Below, in pieces: positions 26,101 through 41,100 of a stretch of 64,000 nt of DNA. Under the pieces are notes generated by a model. That model saw nothing but the letters and a program-made list of their open reading frames with translations. It had not been told where the DNA came from and made no database searches. Source of the stretch: Bugulina stolonifera (Eukaryota; Bryozoa; Gymnolaemata; Cheilostomatida; Bugulidae); NCBI GenBank assembly GCA_935421135.1, contig OW285193.1, positions 8,984,496 through 9,048,495 of the forward strand, given 5' to 3'. Within the stretch, counting starts at the first letter, position 1. Each line of letters begins with the position of its first letter. Position numbers and translations under genes: made by a program.

Positions 26101-29100
26101 ACTTACAGTGTACATGTATAACACGATACTTACAGTGTACATGTATAACACGATACTTACAGGTCGGGTTGTTCATTCTCAGAGAAGGAGAACATAAGAG
26201 GAGCAACGCTTCTAGCGATCTCATTTTCCTCAAACTGTCCAGCTGAAGACATCTTTGTACCGACTTGTTTGAAGACCAGAGGTAACCCTGTATGGTTTAT
26301 CATCCAGTACCTCACAGAGATGGTAACCTGCAGAAAGATGTCAGGTTTACATGAAACTATTTACTATCATACTACATACACGTAGCATATCATTGACCTA
26401 AAGTCTGGAGAACTGCTGTTTGTAAGAGTTTGTAAGAGCCAAATTTCCTAACAACATCTAAAGTGAATAGTCATGCTGTCAACGGCAGCGACTGAATCCC
26501 ATGGGGCCTCCTGAAGTGTTAAGAAGGGCATCCATCTGAGGAAGATCCTTAGGCTATACTGTATACTTCTATCATGTTGACAGCAGGGTGAATGTAGGAA
26601 TATGGTATACTGTACATTGTAGATGATGTTACCTTGACAGACCCCACTGCCTGCCTGGTGACCTGTGCCTCTAGTAAGAGTAATCGGTCAGAGTTATCAT
26701 ACACCCGGATGTTGATCAGGTGGTCGCTGGTGGCCGGGTTAACGTAGAGGGCACTTCCCTTATGGTAGCCATCGGCTGCTAGTTCTATCTTTAGGTTAGA
26801 CGAAACATTCACCTGCCAAGACGTGCCACATAACATGATATAACATTACGTCATATATACGAGTATAACAAAACTATTATATTATGGGATGGCATGTAGA
26901 TACTGGCATGTATCAAGTGAAGGTGACACTGTATAGCAAGTGATCTACAAGATAGATAAACCTCTCAGGAACTGCTCCCACCGCCTTTCTACCACAAATA
27001 TTCATTGCTACTTCAGCAGTGAATCACAGCAATCCATCCATGTATTACACTCGAGGTAAGACATAGAATTGACATGTATGCTTACTTCATGGAGGGCTAC
27101 TTCTTGGCCAGGTTTCAGTTTACCAGAGTGAATACTGGAGCTAACCAGAAAGCCCAAGTCCACAGGTAATAGATTTACAATAGTAAGGGGAGGTAGCAAG
27201 GTCACCGTATGGCCCGGCTGATAAAGAGTGTCAGAACCGAGGGTTTCTATCACAGCCTCTTCAGGATAGTGGTCTCTCCTCAGTACGGCTGACAACCTGG
27301 TGGCATCAAGGTCACATGACGGTTACAGAGTGTATAGCAAGTGAACATACCAATACATAATGACACAGGTTAATATGGTATAATGAATTAAAGGTAGCAA
27401 GTACGTGTGCTTGAGTTCTACATGTAGGAATGTATCACCAGAGCAGTAAATAAACTATATGTACGCGTATGTACAGACTATATAAGCCAAACAAGTATGC
27501 AGTTACTATGAAATCATCATGATGTCTTTAGATCTTATAATTGACTACAAGTAGTGATGCTTGATGTACAAACACACTAATAAAACAACAGAGTGTTCCG
27601 GATTCTCATTAGTCAGTTAAACTGCAAAATGATAACTCAATGTTAGCCATTAGTATTTTGAATCCAACACCACCCAATTATTTGGTGTAAATAGAAGTTA
27701 GAGAGTTGCCTCCTCCGACTTTAGCACATAATAGTACACAATTTACCAACCTAGTATTACCAAGCTGATGGGGGCAGTTTCAAACAATGATTACCTGAAT
27801 GACTGAGAGCTATCCAACACCGAGTTACACACTAGGGGCGTAGCCTTGGACTCCCCTTTTTTGAGCTTTTTACTTTGACAAGAAATAGGGTTATCTGAGT
27901 AAGTCATCATCTCATTGCCAGCGGGTCTAAACCACAACTGACTAAACAGGAAGGCAAGAGGCAGCGGGTGGGCGGAGTTTGGAGGTAGCACCATCAGATG
28001 AGAAGCACCTAGAAATCCATATGAGGAATATTGTACATCACCAATAGATTATTAGTGGTAGCTATGGAGTGGTAGTGATAACCATGGAGTGGTAGTGGTA
28101 ACTATGGAGTGATAGTGGTAACTATGGAGTGGTAGTGGTAACTATGGAGTGATAGCGGTAACTATAGAGCGGTAACCATGGAGTGGTAGTGGTAACTATG
28201 GAGTGGTAGTGGTAACTATGGAGTGGTAGTGGTAACTAAGGAGTGGTAGGGGTGACTATAGGTGTCTTCGCGACCTGAACTTCAGACCCAGGCCGATTTA
28301 CAAAAATATTTTCCGGCACACATCCGTCACAGGGTCGCGAACACACCGGCCTGGGCCAAAAGCAAAATACTCGTTTCCGCGCGAAGAAATCAGTTGTGCC
28401 GGTGAGCTAGGGATGGTTTCGTCCGGCCAAGCAAAATCCTAGGCCAATAGCCCTTCTGGCCTTGGTCGGACGGCCATCTTGTGATTTTTATTTGCGACCC
28501 GGGTCCGTCCAAGAGGTCGCGAAGACACCTTATGGAGTGATAGTGGTAACTAAGGAGTGGTAGTGGTAACTATGGAGTCACTAAAATATTAGGTTGATCA
28601 AGAGAAACACTTGAAATTCATAATCAATGGCAGACTTTGGTTTACTTTACATTTGCACTAACTCTAAGTATTTTACTATTATATACATCACAATGCGTTC
28701 GTACACCCAGTAAACTTTAGGTTGCTGTATTATATAACACAATTTATGAGTGTGTAAGGCACAATGACTTCTAACACCAACCTTTATCAACGACAGACTC
28801 CACCCAGTAAACTTTAGGTTGCTGTATTATATAACGCAATTTATGAGTGTGTAAGGCACAATGACTTCTAACACCAACCTTTATCAACGACAGACTCCAC
28901 ACGAGCTTCTATGTCCTGAGAGGTTTTGTTCTCCAGAGAAACTGGTGATTTGACTGCTATACACTTAGAAGCATTCTCCATACAAGTGATGTGAAACAAC
29001 AGTCTACTAGCCACCACCTAAAAGCACATGGATGTGTTACATGGAAGTGTTACATGAAAGTGTTACATGGATGTGTTACATAGAGGTGCTACACGACATG

Positions 29101-32100
29101 TTGCACAGCATCATGAAATGTATTATAGAAGATCATCATAAAGAAGAATGGGACAATATGTCGGCATCTCTCTAAACATCTAATACACCTGTTCTCACTA
29201 CTAGAATAATAGCAACACAAAAGCTCCACTAACAACTCTCTGTCTGTGTCAGATGTGTCGGTCAGAAGGAATGCCTCAAAGGTGAGATATGTATATCTAG
29301 TCCTCAATCCCTTGTTGATGCTCCAGATGGAAACTTCTAGGTATGCCCGACATTAGTTATGCATGCCCCGAACATCAACAAGTTACTCTTGTAAAAGAGA
29401 TAAAATTTGAAAATCGACATTCCAGAGCAAACCTGTATTTGCCGAGTTATTTCTACTACTATGAATACTTACAGGTGGTTTACACTGACTATGCTGGTCA
29501 GTGAATACAGTCCGGAAGAACTGTCCAACTTTATCTATACTGACTGAGGGAGTCGTCTGCTGCCAGCCCTCTACCATCACCACTAGTCTGTAGTTGGTAG
29601 ATTCATGTGTATCCTGCAATATACAGTGTTACCATACAGTACCATTTCTAGTTAGATTAGCTCAAGAGACTGACAGTATCTGGCAGAAAGGAAGGTACAC
29701 TTCATTCTGCTCAATTCTTTGAATATTAAAAAAAGTTTCTCACAATTTTTTGAGCAATTATTGTATTAAAAACTAAGTAAATTACAAATTCTCTGTTTAT
29801 AATTGATAAATGATAGTAACTAAAACGGTACTAACGCCAGTTTTTTGTACAATCTGAATAAAATTTTTATTCCCATTCAAAATTACATAAACTTCGGTGA
29901 ATTTAGCCTTAATTTATATGACTAAATTAGGTCTAAGTTAGTCAATTTGAGCACTTTTGGGTATCATTTGGGTGTTAATCAAGTATAATTTGGTGAAATT
30001 GCTAATTTTCATCTGGTGTAGTCAAATAAGTTCAGTTTAGACTCACCAAAGCTTATGTGACTGTGAGTAAACAAGAAAAATCTGCTTCAAATTCAGCAAA
30101 ATATAACTGTGAGTGTCTCCTTAACACGTGACCACATTTAGTTGTTAAAAAAGTTGGGTCAACGTATAACCATGAAATGTTAACAAATATAAACGATTCA
30201 TAAACTGCGGAGCCATGTTCACTACTTAGTATAACTGACCTGATGTCGTTGTTTGTTCTGTGAAGGGATACAGGAGAAAGGTTTGACCTGATCATGGGAC
30301 ACTTCTATCCAGGAAGTGGGCAGCGAGACATTCCCGTCCGTCTTGGTAACAACAGCAAAGTGAAGAGTTCTGCCTGTCAGGTTGTGTAGTGAGTAAGGAA
30401 CAAACGACTCTCGACTGTAATGATAGCACATACTATATAAGTATTGGGAAGGACGTTGTGATTGGATGAACATAACAATACTACATGTGATTGGAGGAAA
30501 GTTGTTATCGTATGACTGTAATAGCTGGCTAAACCTGCATAATATCTCAAAGTAGTCATTAAAAAACTCATGATTGGTTGACAGAGAGAAATACTACCTT
30601 GTGATTGGTTGCATTGCTGAACCATCTTCGGTAGAGCACGTCAAAGAAGACATAATGTCATTTGTCTGCTGCATCATCTCTAACATTGCACTCGTAATAT
30701 TCAAGTTGACAACATCAGTAGCTAGAAATATTAGAAATAAATATCAGACTTTATGCAGAGTTTGAACCCTAAAGAATAACAGAAATACAACGCTGCAACA
30801 GCATTATGGGAAAAATGCTTGTAAGCCATTTCAGAGACATGGCATAATATTTCAATTAAGATTCGGGGATATCTTTAGCAAAGCAATCAAATACCTGTCT
30901 ATCACTACAAACAAGCACAGACAACAAATACTATATCAAAGGAAAGTAGGCATACTCCAAACACAAACCCCTTTTAAGTATATTATTTTTATTTTTAACT
31001 CAAATATAAGACAATGTGTGGAATACTAACATCTAACTTTGACTTCTACAGCTTCATCAGTGAGTGGGTTGCCAGACCAGTTTACTTTAACAGACCACGG
31101 CTCTATCATGGGTTCCCAACCACTCAGTAGTCTGTTGTAGTAGTCTAAGCTGAAGTTGAATGAAAGACCTCCTGCTATTGGATCCTGGAAATTCACTTGA
31201 CCAATGGCTTCATCCGATTGAGAACCATGCGCAACCTTTTGATTAAATATGAAATCTAAAAAAAATTAAATCAGAAGATGCACAAATCATAATGGTTGAA
31301 TGAATTTAATGTTGCAGACGGACATATACGTAAATTTAGCCAAAACAGTATGCATACCTTGCCATACACAAGTTACATCACAGGGCGCATACTCCACTAA
31401 CTGTGGTATGGGGAATTAGTAAATTTGATATTGAGATATATCCCTGACCACTTCTAAAATAGGTTGACTACGTCTACTTTTAAAATTGAGTTGCCAGACC
31501 TGCCTACTTTAAGATGGAGTTACCAGACCTGCCTACCTTTAAGATGGAGTTCTAGCAGAGGTACATCCATGTCAGCACAATCGTTAATTAGACAGAGAGA
31601 AAGTCTATCACTGCTCACCTCGATATCCTGTATGGTGAGCATACTTGACGTATCGGGTTCCGACACCACTATTGGAGATACAATTGACACACACTAGTAA
31701 CTCACGAATAAGTATACATTGTATATATATTATGATGTGCTCTGCCTCCGTAATTACTACTAGATCAGTTTAATTATTTATATAAACTGTACTATTTACT
31801 ACATGTATTTGTAATTCAGTTGGCTGATGCTCGTATATGCTCATCTCCAAGAAGTTGTCTCGATAAGCGAGAAAAGACAAATTCTGTCGACACTGGTGAC
31901 CTAATTGCTAGTTCACTTAGTTATGTAACACTATTTAAAACTACATAACATGTATTATAAGTATAAATATACGCATTTATTAGTTACAAAATACGATATT
32001 ATGCTGATCTCTCACCTGCTCCCTTTGGTGGATGGTCAGATTTACTGCTGCTGCCGACGGCAAGGTTCAATTGCTGAGGAAGAGAGTTTAGAATCCTCTG

Positions 32101-35100
32101 GAAGAGCAAGAGGTCATTGTAGGAAAATCTAACACACAAATCTGAAAGACCAACCTCTAGTCTGTGTACGACCTTAGTTTGTCCTTGAGAAATGTAAGAA
32201 TTTCCATTTAACTCTACTGTCACATCAAATGGGTCTATTATAGACAGCGCTGTGTTGACCTCTGAACTTAGACAGCAAGAAAACATCTCCATTTTCTACA
32301 AAAAATAAAATTACAAATTATTTGAACATTAGATTTACGCAGTAGATGCTACTAGCTTAGAACGGGACTGTAAACCTACCTGTAGATTACATATGGCAGG
32401 TCGTGATTGGTTATGAGGCTGGTAGTGGCAAACCGCTGTGGTTTTGAGAATGATAGCATTGCTACTGTGTGATGACAGATCTTCAACCAATACCAGCTCG
32501 GTATCGGTGAAGTTTAGCTTGAGTTCCAGCTTGGCCTCTTCTTTCGGCTCTTCAGAGATGGGTGAGACCAAGTTAGGAACCACAGCAAGACTAATCCTGT
32601 AATACCATTGGACGATTCATAGAAATATAGTATACATGCAATGTATATATATAAACAATGAGAGTGTCAAGTGAATTTTCAACAAATAAATTAGAATTAT
32701 TATAAATTAAGTAATGCAAGAAATATTAATAAGCTTAAAGCTAAATACATTGTCGGTAAAATTTTAACATGAAACTTTATATCATGAAAAAATTGCTCAC
32801 ACCTAACTTGTACGTGAAGAGCTGCTAAGTGCATGTAATTAAGATCAAATAACACTGGACTAAAGCCCTGCTCCCACTGTACTAAAGCCCTGCTCCCACT
32901 GTACTAAAGCCCTGCTCCCACTGTACTAAAGTCCTGCTCCCACAGGAAACCCAAACAAAGCACTGTACATGTATCTCGACTCCATACAATATTGAGGACA
33001 TAAATTACTCCTCCATTCTATTCCAAATTTTTGGCAAGCACACAGTACTTTCTTTCTAGGTAGGCACACACCTTGACGTCTCCTTCACCAGTTGCTTCTC
33101 AGGATTATTGGCTAGGTACTGTTTGAGAGCCACCAACCAGTCCACAACACCAAATATCCTCATGTTGTTGAACAGAATAGAAACACAATTCTTAGCCTTG
33201 TTACATCTCATGTGCACCTCCATGTGTAGGGTGGATGGGTCATCAGCCTCTCTCGCTGTTGGCTACAACGAAAGAACTAGGGTTTATTACCAGTATTTTA
33301 TCACCCATCTGTGCTAATTATTACGTTATTGAAACAACCTTAAATAAAATATCAGGGGACGATGTCAGTATTCAGTGGTGCTTTAGTTAAAAAGATAAGT
33401 TAAAAACTTTCTAAACTGCATTTGAGGTGTTGATAGGAATGAGCCATGAGAATGTGACAAGAACTGGGAAATATTTCCTGTGTATACCTGAAGTATGTGT
33501 TTGAAGACAGATAGTTCTGATTCCCTAGTATCTGTTACTCTAATCTCTTGGGACACCAGGTCGATGTCCTTACTCTGGTTAGAGTAGGATACAAAGGCTA
33601 AATTGGATGTTATGAAGTCTAATCTGGCCATAGAGACGGATGGAGCAGAAAGGGTCTGGTGTTCATAGAGTAGCTCTATAGTGACGTTATGCAGATCTAT
33701 GGACATATCCAAAACTGTCCAAACCTAGAAGAGAGACATGGGAAGAAACTAGACTAGGGAGAGCCGCTGATAGTATATGAACGTCTTGGAGTTGTCGGGG
33801 GTACCCAACCCAGCGGTCTGCTGACGAACACCACTCCCATGTGAACACCAATATAACAGATATCAATCAAAAGGAAATGCACAATGTAATGCACCAATAG
33901 AAATGCCATAAAGTTTATAACACAAACAACAAATAATATTCATTTTGGAGAATAAAGAAGAGTAGAATAAAGTAGAGTCGGTCTGAAATATGAGTTTGTC
34001 TCACTACAATCAATTAGCTTTCAGCCAGGAAAGATCAACTGGTCTTCATCACCAAAAATGATTTCATGATTTGAAGTATCGGAGACACTAGTACTACAGT
34101 TAAAATAATACAAAGTATTTACATTGCCCGAGAGAATTGTCTGTATATGGGGTAGTTGTTTAGCCACCCGCAGTAGATCATTGAGCTCTTCTCCTAGATT
34201 CTGGTCCAATACTGCTCTAACTAGTTTATACTGTTCCACATCCAGGTGACAGTAGACCGAGGACAAAGCACCTCGTACAGCAATCTCGGGGCTGGAGTGA
34301 CTAAGGTCATTGTCTAAGTTCCTCTCCACCACCAGGTCTAGTACACACCTATATGACCAGATATCAAATAGAAACTACTTTATACACAGCGAACGCAAAA
34401 ATTCTCCCATGAAAATGACAGACATTACCATTCATTAAAAGTAGAAAAATGCAGATCTCAATAGATTATAGCTGTCTCCTGGGATTGATAGTGGGAAGTA
34501 AAACTGGTAAGTTTTCTTTATTGCAAGTTGTAGGTCATGACACAAAGTAAAATATAACTAACCGTTCTTTCAGTGGCTGATTTTCATCCATTTTGTAGTG
34601 ATAGCCTTTGAGCTGAATATCTCTGTTGTTACTGAGGGTGGTTGATACAGACTCCCTGTTCATTATTATCTTAGCAGAGTAGAGATCCATCTCGGTCAGT
34701 CTAACAGACATGACGTCCAGCAGACAAGACTGACTATGGTCAGCTTTACTTTGCTCTAATGCGGTTTCTAAGGTATCATCAGGACTGCAGTAAATACTCG
34801 ATGTCATTGAATCTATGAATACAAGAACAAAACTCCCGTGTTATCAGTGAACTTCTGGGCCAATCATGTGACTCAGTTCTAATATGATCCTCCACCTTCA
34901 TATGTCTATTTCAGTATTTACTAAACACCCAATCAGAATAGTTATAACAATCAGCCAATGACAAGTGGGCTTATAATCTTACCATAACCTTCATTGATGC
35001 TGTCTGCCATGGTCATGTGATCAGATAGCTGCTTCTGATAGGCTAAAGTACCCTCATCACCAGCAAATAAGAACTTGTTACTCACTGATAGGTTTCCCAG

Positions 35101-38100
35101 GTGCATCACTATAACCTAAAACTCCGCAAGCATGTCCATAAGTTGATGTTAATTCACTATCACTATCACTATCACTATCACTATCACTATCACTATTACT
35201 TATCAACCAAGTTTCACTATCTCACACGAACATAATAAATTTATTTAGTAGTTTGTGATAAGACGTACCTCTGTAGACAAACTGCTGCCAGGAAGTATGA
35301 TAATCGGAGTACCAGCTAAGATATTCAGCTTTATCCTGGGGGCGTGGCCAGGTCCGACAGGTACCTGTAATATAATCCACATGGACACAAGGCTACAACC
35401 TACATAGCTACACTGCACTGACATTCTTTGTAAAATAACAATGTATATTGTATTGGCACTAATTTAGCTTAGTATTGCTCACTTACAAAGCTACACCAAT
35501 ATAGAAAAATTACTAGCAGCTGATCAATCACTGCGTAATAAAAATGAATCTACAATGTACATGTACATGTATATTACCAGAGAAGATGTATAACAGAAAA
35601 TTCACTGGACATGTAGACCAATACTAGTGGTAGCAGTCAACTCATTTCAGTACAGTCCCAATGACTGATGACATTGACTTGTATTTGACAAACAAAATTA
35701 AATAAATTGATAATTATGCAATCTAATTGGTCGAATTTAAGATGACGATGTGCCCTCTCATAGACTATTAGTACCAAGAGACTTATGAAGACCACAACAC
35801 AGTAGTTGAAATTTACGAGGCCACCACTAACTAACTAAACTAAACACCAATCTGAGAATTTTCTATTATAATTCCACAAGAAAAACGTTGATGATACCAA
35901 CTATTAACAAATGATGTCGATTTACAAAAGTTTGGTACCTGTTGGCCAATAGAGGCCGCTCTCATATGACCTATATTATCGTGATGTTCAAGGAAATCCT
36001 GTACGAAGTTGATAATCTCAATAGGAAACCTCTTGGTGTGAGTGTAGATAACTGAGGCCATGTTAAGGTCAACAGACAGATCAAACTCTCTCTCCAGCAT
36101 CTCATCGGGTACGTCATATCTACAAACGACAAGTGTGATTATAAAATGTGTGTCAGCCATAAAAAAGATTTTCTAATTTCATTCTCTATATGCTAAGTTC
36201 TATTTAGGGGAAGAGTAGATATCCCAAATATACTAATATCACAAACCAACTGGGCTATTTAGACGGGTTAACCTGGTCCTAATGACTTTCGAACGTTGGA
36301 CCTTTAGGTGTGAATTCAGCATTTTAATAACTAACAAATATGACTACAGTTTCAATATGTAAGAAATGAATGGAACTTAGAGGATACACCAACAGTCTCT
36401 GTGAGTAAGACTTGAACTGACTTGAACTTGACTGTTACATAACCTTAATACAGTAGTCATAGCAGATACCGTGCTTTAAAGAGGAATTATAGGATGTCAA
36501 ATAAGTCTACTGTGGTCTACTTTGCTAAGCAAGGTACACATCACAGACACAAGTACGTGACTATTGCTGAACAAAGACTGGTGATACCAAATACTTGAGG
36601 CAGTACGCACTTGAGAACCTGGAAGTTCAAGGCTGACTTTCTGCCATCCGGAGAAACATCTGTGGTGTCCGAGAGAGTGGTGAACTTACAGCTATGTAGT
36701 ACTCCATGGGGAGATAAATCATCCAGACATAGGGAACCTAGCACGCCTGCATATCATATGAAAATACATGAATCGTAAGTGTCTCACGCAGAGTCAATGT
36801 GTACTACATTAGTGTCAGGTCACGCATGGGGTTTGATATAACTTACCAGATAATTTGGTCGTCTTCTGCTGCTTTATCACTTCTACTCGAACGTCGTTTA
36901 CATTAGCTTTAGCCAGGTCGTATGACCTCTTTACCAGTACCAAAGAGAGGCTGTTAATCGAGAGGTTTGCTCGAACACCTTCCGCTAAAATCATTAAGTT
37001 ACGGATTAGTGCAACAAATAAAATAAACTACTACTAATCGGAATTTAGACTACTATCAAGTACTTGTGTGAATAAAAGATCTTCCTCATTAAAAATAAAC
37101 AATAAATATCACTGTGACGGAGTTAAGGTGGTATCTGTTCAATGAGGGTGCCAAGATGGTGTACTGGTTAACTTCTTAACTTGTAGAATTTAGGGCCCCA
37201 GGCTAGGAGTGGACGGTAAGCTCTTCCACTCAGAGCCTAGCTACTGTAGCACATAACCTTGGGCTTTTTGAGTTCAGTTCAATATGTTGGCTAAATGCAC
37301 GACAGTAATCAAAAACAGAGCTAGTCTGAACTGATGTGGACTTCTAAGAAATTTTCTTCATTGCTTGATAGAGAAAACAAGGACTACCACAAAGCCAATC
37401 AAACATAAGCAACAAATATGACTGATAAACATCAAAGTGTCAATCAATTGAAGTAGTTCATAAGCTAATACTATGAGTAGGTGTGATACATACTGGGTTG
37501 TTGAGACTTGAGCACAGTGTTGACCTCGTGCTGCTGCTCCTGTGTGAATACTTTAGCACCAAGTCCGAAGAAGTCGAGCACCATAACCCAGGTCTCCTGA
37601 TTTACAACGATCTCTAAACTGTTGAAATCTATGTCCACAGCAGTATTTATCTGTAACAACGAGATTAATAGTTACAGATACTATGAAAAATAATAAGATC
37701 CTCAACTGTTTAGATGACTATGTATGGTAACTGGTTTAAAAGCGTCTAAAGATAGAAAGATGTCAATGTAAGTACGCATTTCCTCTAGCATGTTCTCATC
37801 CAAATATCCACAGAGTTTAACAGTTCAGAGTAAAAGGAAGAGATATCAGTGACAGTAAGAGTTAGAGTAGGAGTACTAGTGTAAGTAACAGTATGAGTTA
37901 GAGTAGGAGTACTGGGATAAGTAACAGTATGAGTTAGAGTAGGAGTACTAGTGTAAGTAACAGTATGAGTTAGAGTAGGAGTACTAGTGTAAGTAACCGT
38001 ATGAGTTAAAAAAGGGTGATGCATACTGTAGAAGCAAGAGTTACATGTAGGTAAAAACAGTAAACTAAAAGCACAAGCATAGAGTGTGAGTGAGACTACG

Positions 38101-41100
38101 TGACATAGGTAAGGGTGTACTGTGGAATATAATCTCACTACCATTATGAAGTACTCACACTGTTGTGAAGTGTAGTGAAGTCCGGGATATTCTTATCGAT
38201 CATGGTGATAGTGACAGTCACTAGATTCTTTACATCTGGTTTACTCTCTCCAGATCTGTTGAGGGGTACAGAGTGGACCCGAGTGAACAAACTCTGTGCC
38301 CCAGCAGTCTTTCTCTGCCTGCAATCAAAACATGCATCTTCTATCTAGTCTGAATAAAACAGTAATCTAGTTTCACCCTTTACTTTTATTTTAGTTCTGA
38401 AAAATCGGATACGTTCTGATGATGGCCAGTTGATTCCATCTAACCCATAGGAAATAAATTAACATCTTTGGCGATTGAAGACATATTTATAACTAACTGC
38501 ATATATACATGTATCTATATGTATTATAGTAGTATAAACCTTGCGTAATTATATTAAAAATTTGCTTACTTCAAGTTATCATCTGTGATTGATGTTGGCA
38601 GTGAGAAATTGAACTCCTCAGGATCTAGCTTACGTTTCCTACCTCTAGTAAGTGTGTTAGGTAGGGACGTGGATATGAACTTGGGTAAACTGTCCCTACT
38701 TACAGACTTGTCCAACGACAGGACCAGATACCTGTGCTTTGAATCCTCTTTCTACAGAATTATATAGTAAATTATTCTATTGTTCAAACACAGTGCCATC
38801 AGCAACCAGAAAATAATATGACAGATATTCAGACAAAGTATTAGACTAATCTGAGTATGAGGTCACAGACGTTATTGCAGAGGTTCATCAAATCCAGAAA
38901 CTATTCAGAAATGGCCAGTTACAGTCAAATTAGTACGTTTGAATCGGAATCTTATTGTAAACCTCAAGTGCGAACCAACCTGTAACAGATCGAGAGCGCT
39001 GAGAGAGGTTAGTTGTAGCTTCATGGTGGATACATATGGAGTTATGCTCTCATAACTAACAGATAGTTCCTGTAAGGCTAGCTCCACTATACCATGAGCC
39101 TCAGCATCACCTGTTATACACACAATATATAAGATAATAGCTGCAATCATGAATTGCGAGTTATCACAAACTCTGGTCTGTTTGACGAGGCCAGGAAAAA
39201 TTGACTAGGCCCTCAAAACACACCCTAACTTTATAAGAATGAGGGATAAAATTTGTATCATCTCAAAACATATGCAGCAGTATGTTGGGATAGCATACAT
39301 GTATACACAGCGTCAAGGTACAACAACTCTCAAATGCAGTACCAACAATGTCAAGTTCAATGTCAGACAATTGATTTAATGGTCACTCGAACAAATATCA
39401 TTATGTTGATATTACTGTCTCGAGTTGATTATTTTTTAGAATATCCCACTGTTATGTCAAACTAGTCCCCCAGATGTGACTGACTAAAGTGTTCAGCTAG
39501 TATATGAGGTAAACCACAGTTATACTTAGCGCACAGCATACCGAGCTGATCTTTGATGCAGACAGATACTGCTGGAATTGCGATTTCAGCTGTAATCTGC
39601 AGTGAAGTGTCTTTACTCTGCAGATTACTGGAGTGTGGTGGTAACACAGTGACATCTTCATTAGAGGGTGGTGTTGAGACAGGTGGAGCAGGTTCCAGCT
39701 CTATACTAGCAGTCTGCAGTGCTTGCTGTATCAAATCATATGCCTGCCTGCTCAGTGATAGCTGTAACATCACGTGTAACATAATGCAATTTAATTATAA
39801 CATAACACAGTGCCACGGAACAGTGTTCATATCATAATACATGCATCTAAAATAAGACTACGTAACACATAGTGCAATGTTTAAAAGGCTAGCCAAGCAA
39901 TCAACATCAGTACACTTCTGTAGCTGGGTAAGAATAAGACAAGATCAATAGTATAAAAACGTTTTACAGTTTGTAATTAGAGAATGTGGAGTAGTATGTG
40001 TGATGCTGTACATGATGTCATTACCAGACGCTATAGTGACAAACCTGTAGAGCATGAGGTACATCAGCTGATAGACTAAGTGACCGTCTAATGTCAAGGA
40101 CATCTGTGCTTGAGTCTTGTGGGTCGAATTCCAGATGAAACTCGCCAACCCCGAGGTTGCCTTCCTGTGATTGGCTGACCTGATATAATAGGCTGAGGTC
40201 ATAAACGGTGTAAACATAGCTACCACCTGCACACAATATACGACGGAGTTCCCTGTCAGACATACATGAATATGAATGGGAAACTTATAAGTTTAATGAT
40301 GAACACCGACACATACAATGTAGTTTGAGCATGCCCAGTTCAAACTGTACATTTGAAATAATTTTCTGAAATTAATTTGACAAAAAAAATTGGTTTACCA
40401 CACATAATAGTATTGCCGAAACCATTTTTGCATCACACTACCATGCAGAAGAATGACTTGATGGGTTAGAGAGAGGTGCTTGCCTGTTTATGGACTACCA
40501 CTAGATTCACACCAGCCTCATCCAGTATCACTTCCTGTCCGAATGAGACCGTCTTCTGTGGGTCAACTTCCTTTGTAACCAATTTCATGTCTCTGTTCAA
40601 TAAACAAAACATAAATTATTTCATTAATAACAATGATAATATATTGAACTCACAGATAACTAAGTTAGCACGTCACAAACTATAAAGTTCCAAGACTTAC
40701 CTTAGCTACTTTTATAAGTAATTCCATAAGACAAGGGAACGATTTGTAAAAAAATATCTCCACTTGATGAGGCTAATGTAGATTAAATATAATCACTCAA
40801 AAATTTGTCAACTGCGACTAGCCTACCCAAGCTATAACAAGTTTACCTGATCTGAATAGTGATGATGTCAGAGGCAGTGGGTGGAGACTCCTCTACCTGT
40901 CTTTGATTGGCTATAGTCATCTTACCAAGTTCTGCCACTAACACCTCTGTGCTGACGGTACTGCATGGCAACACAAGTAGAGGAGCGTCAAGAGTCACCT
41001 CTATGTCAAGATCAAACAGCAGGGCTACAAAAAAACACAACAAATGTGATAGACAATACCAACACTATGAGAGAGCACGGTATGCAATCATAATAACATA

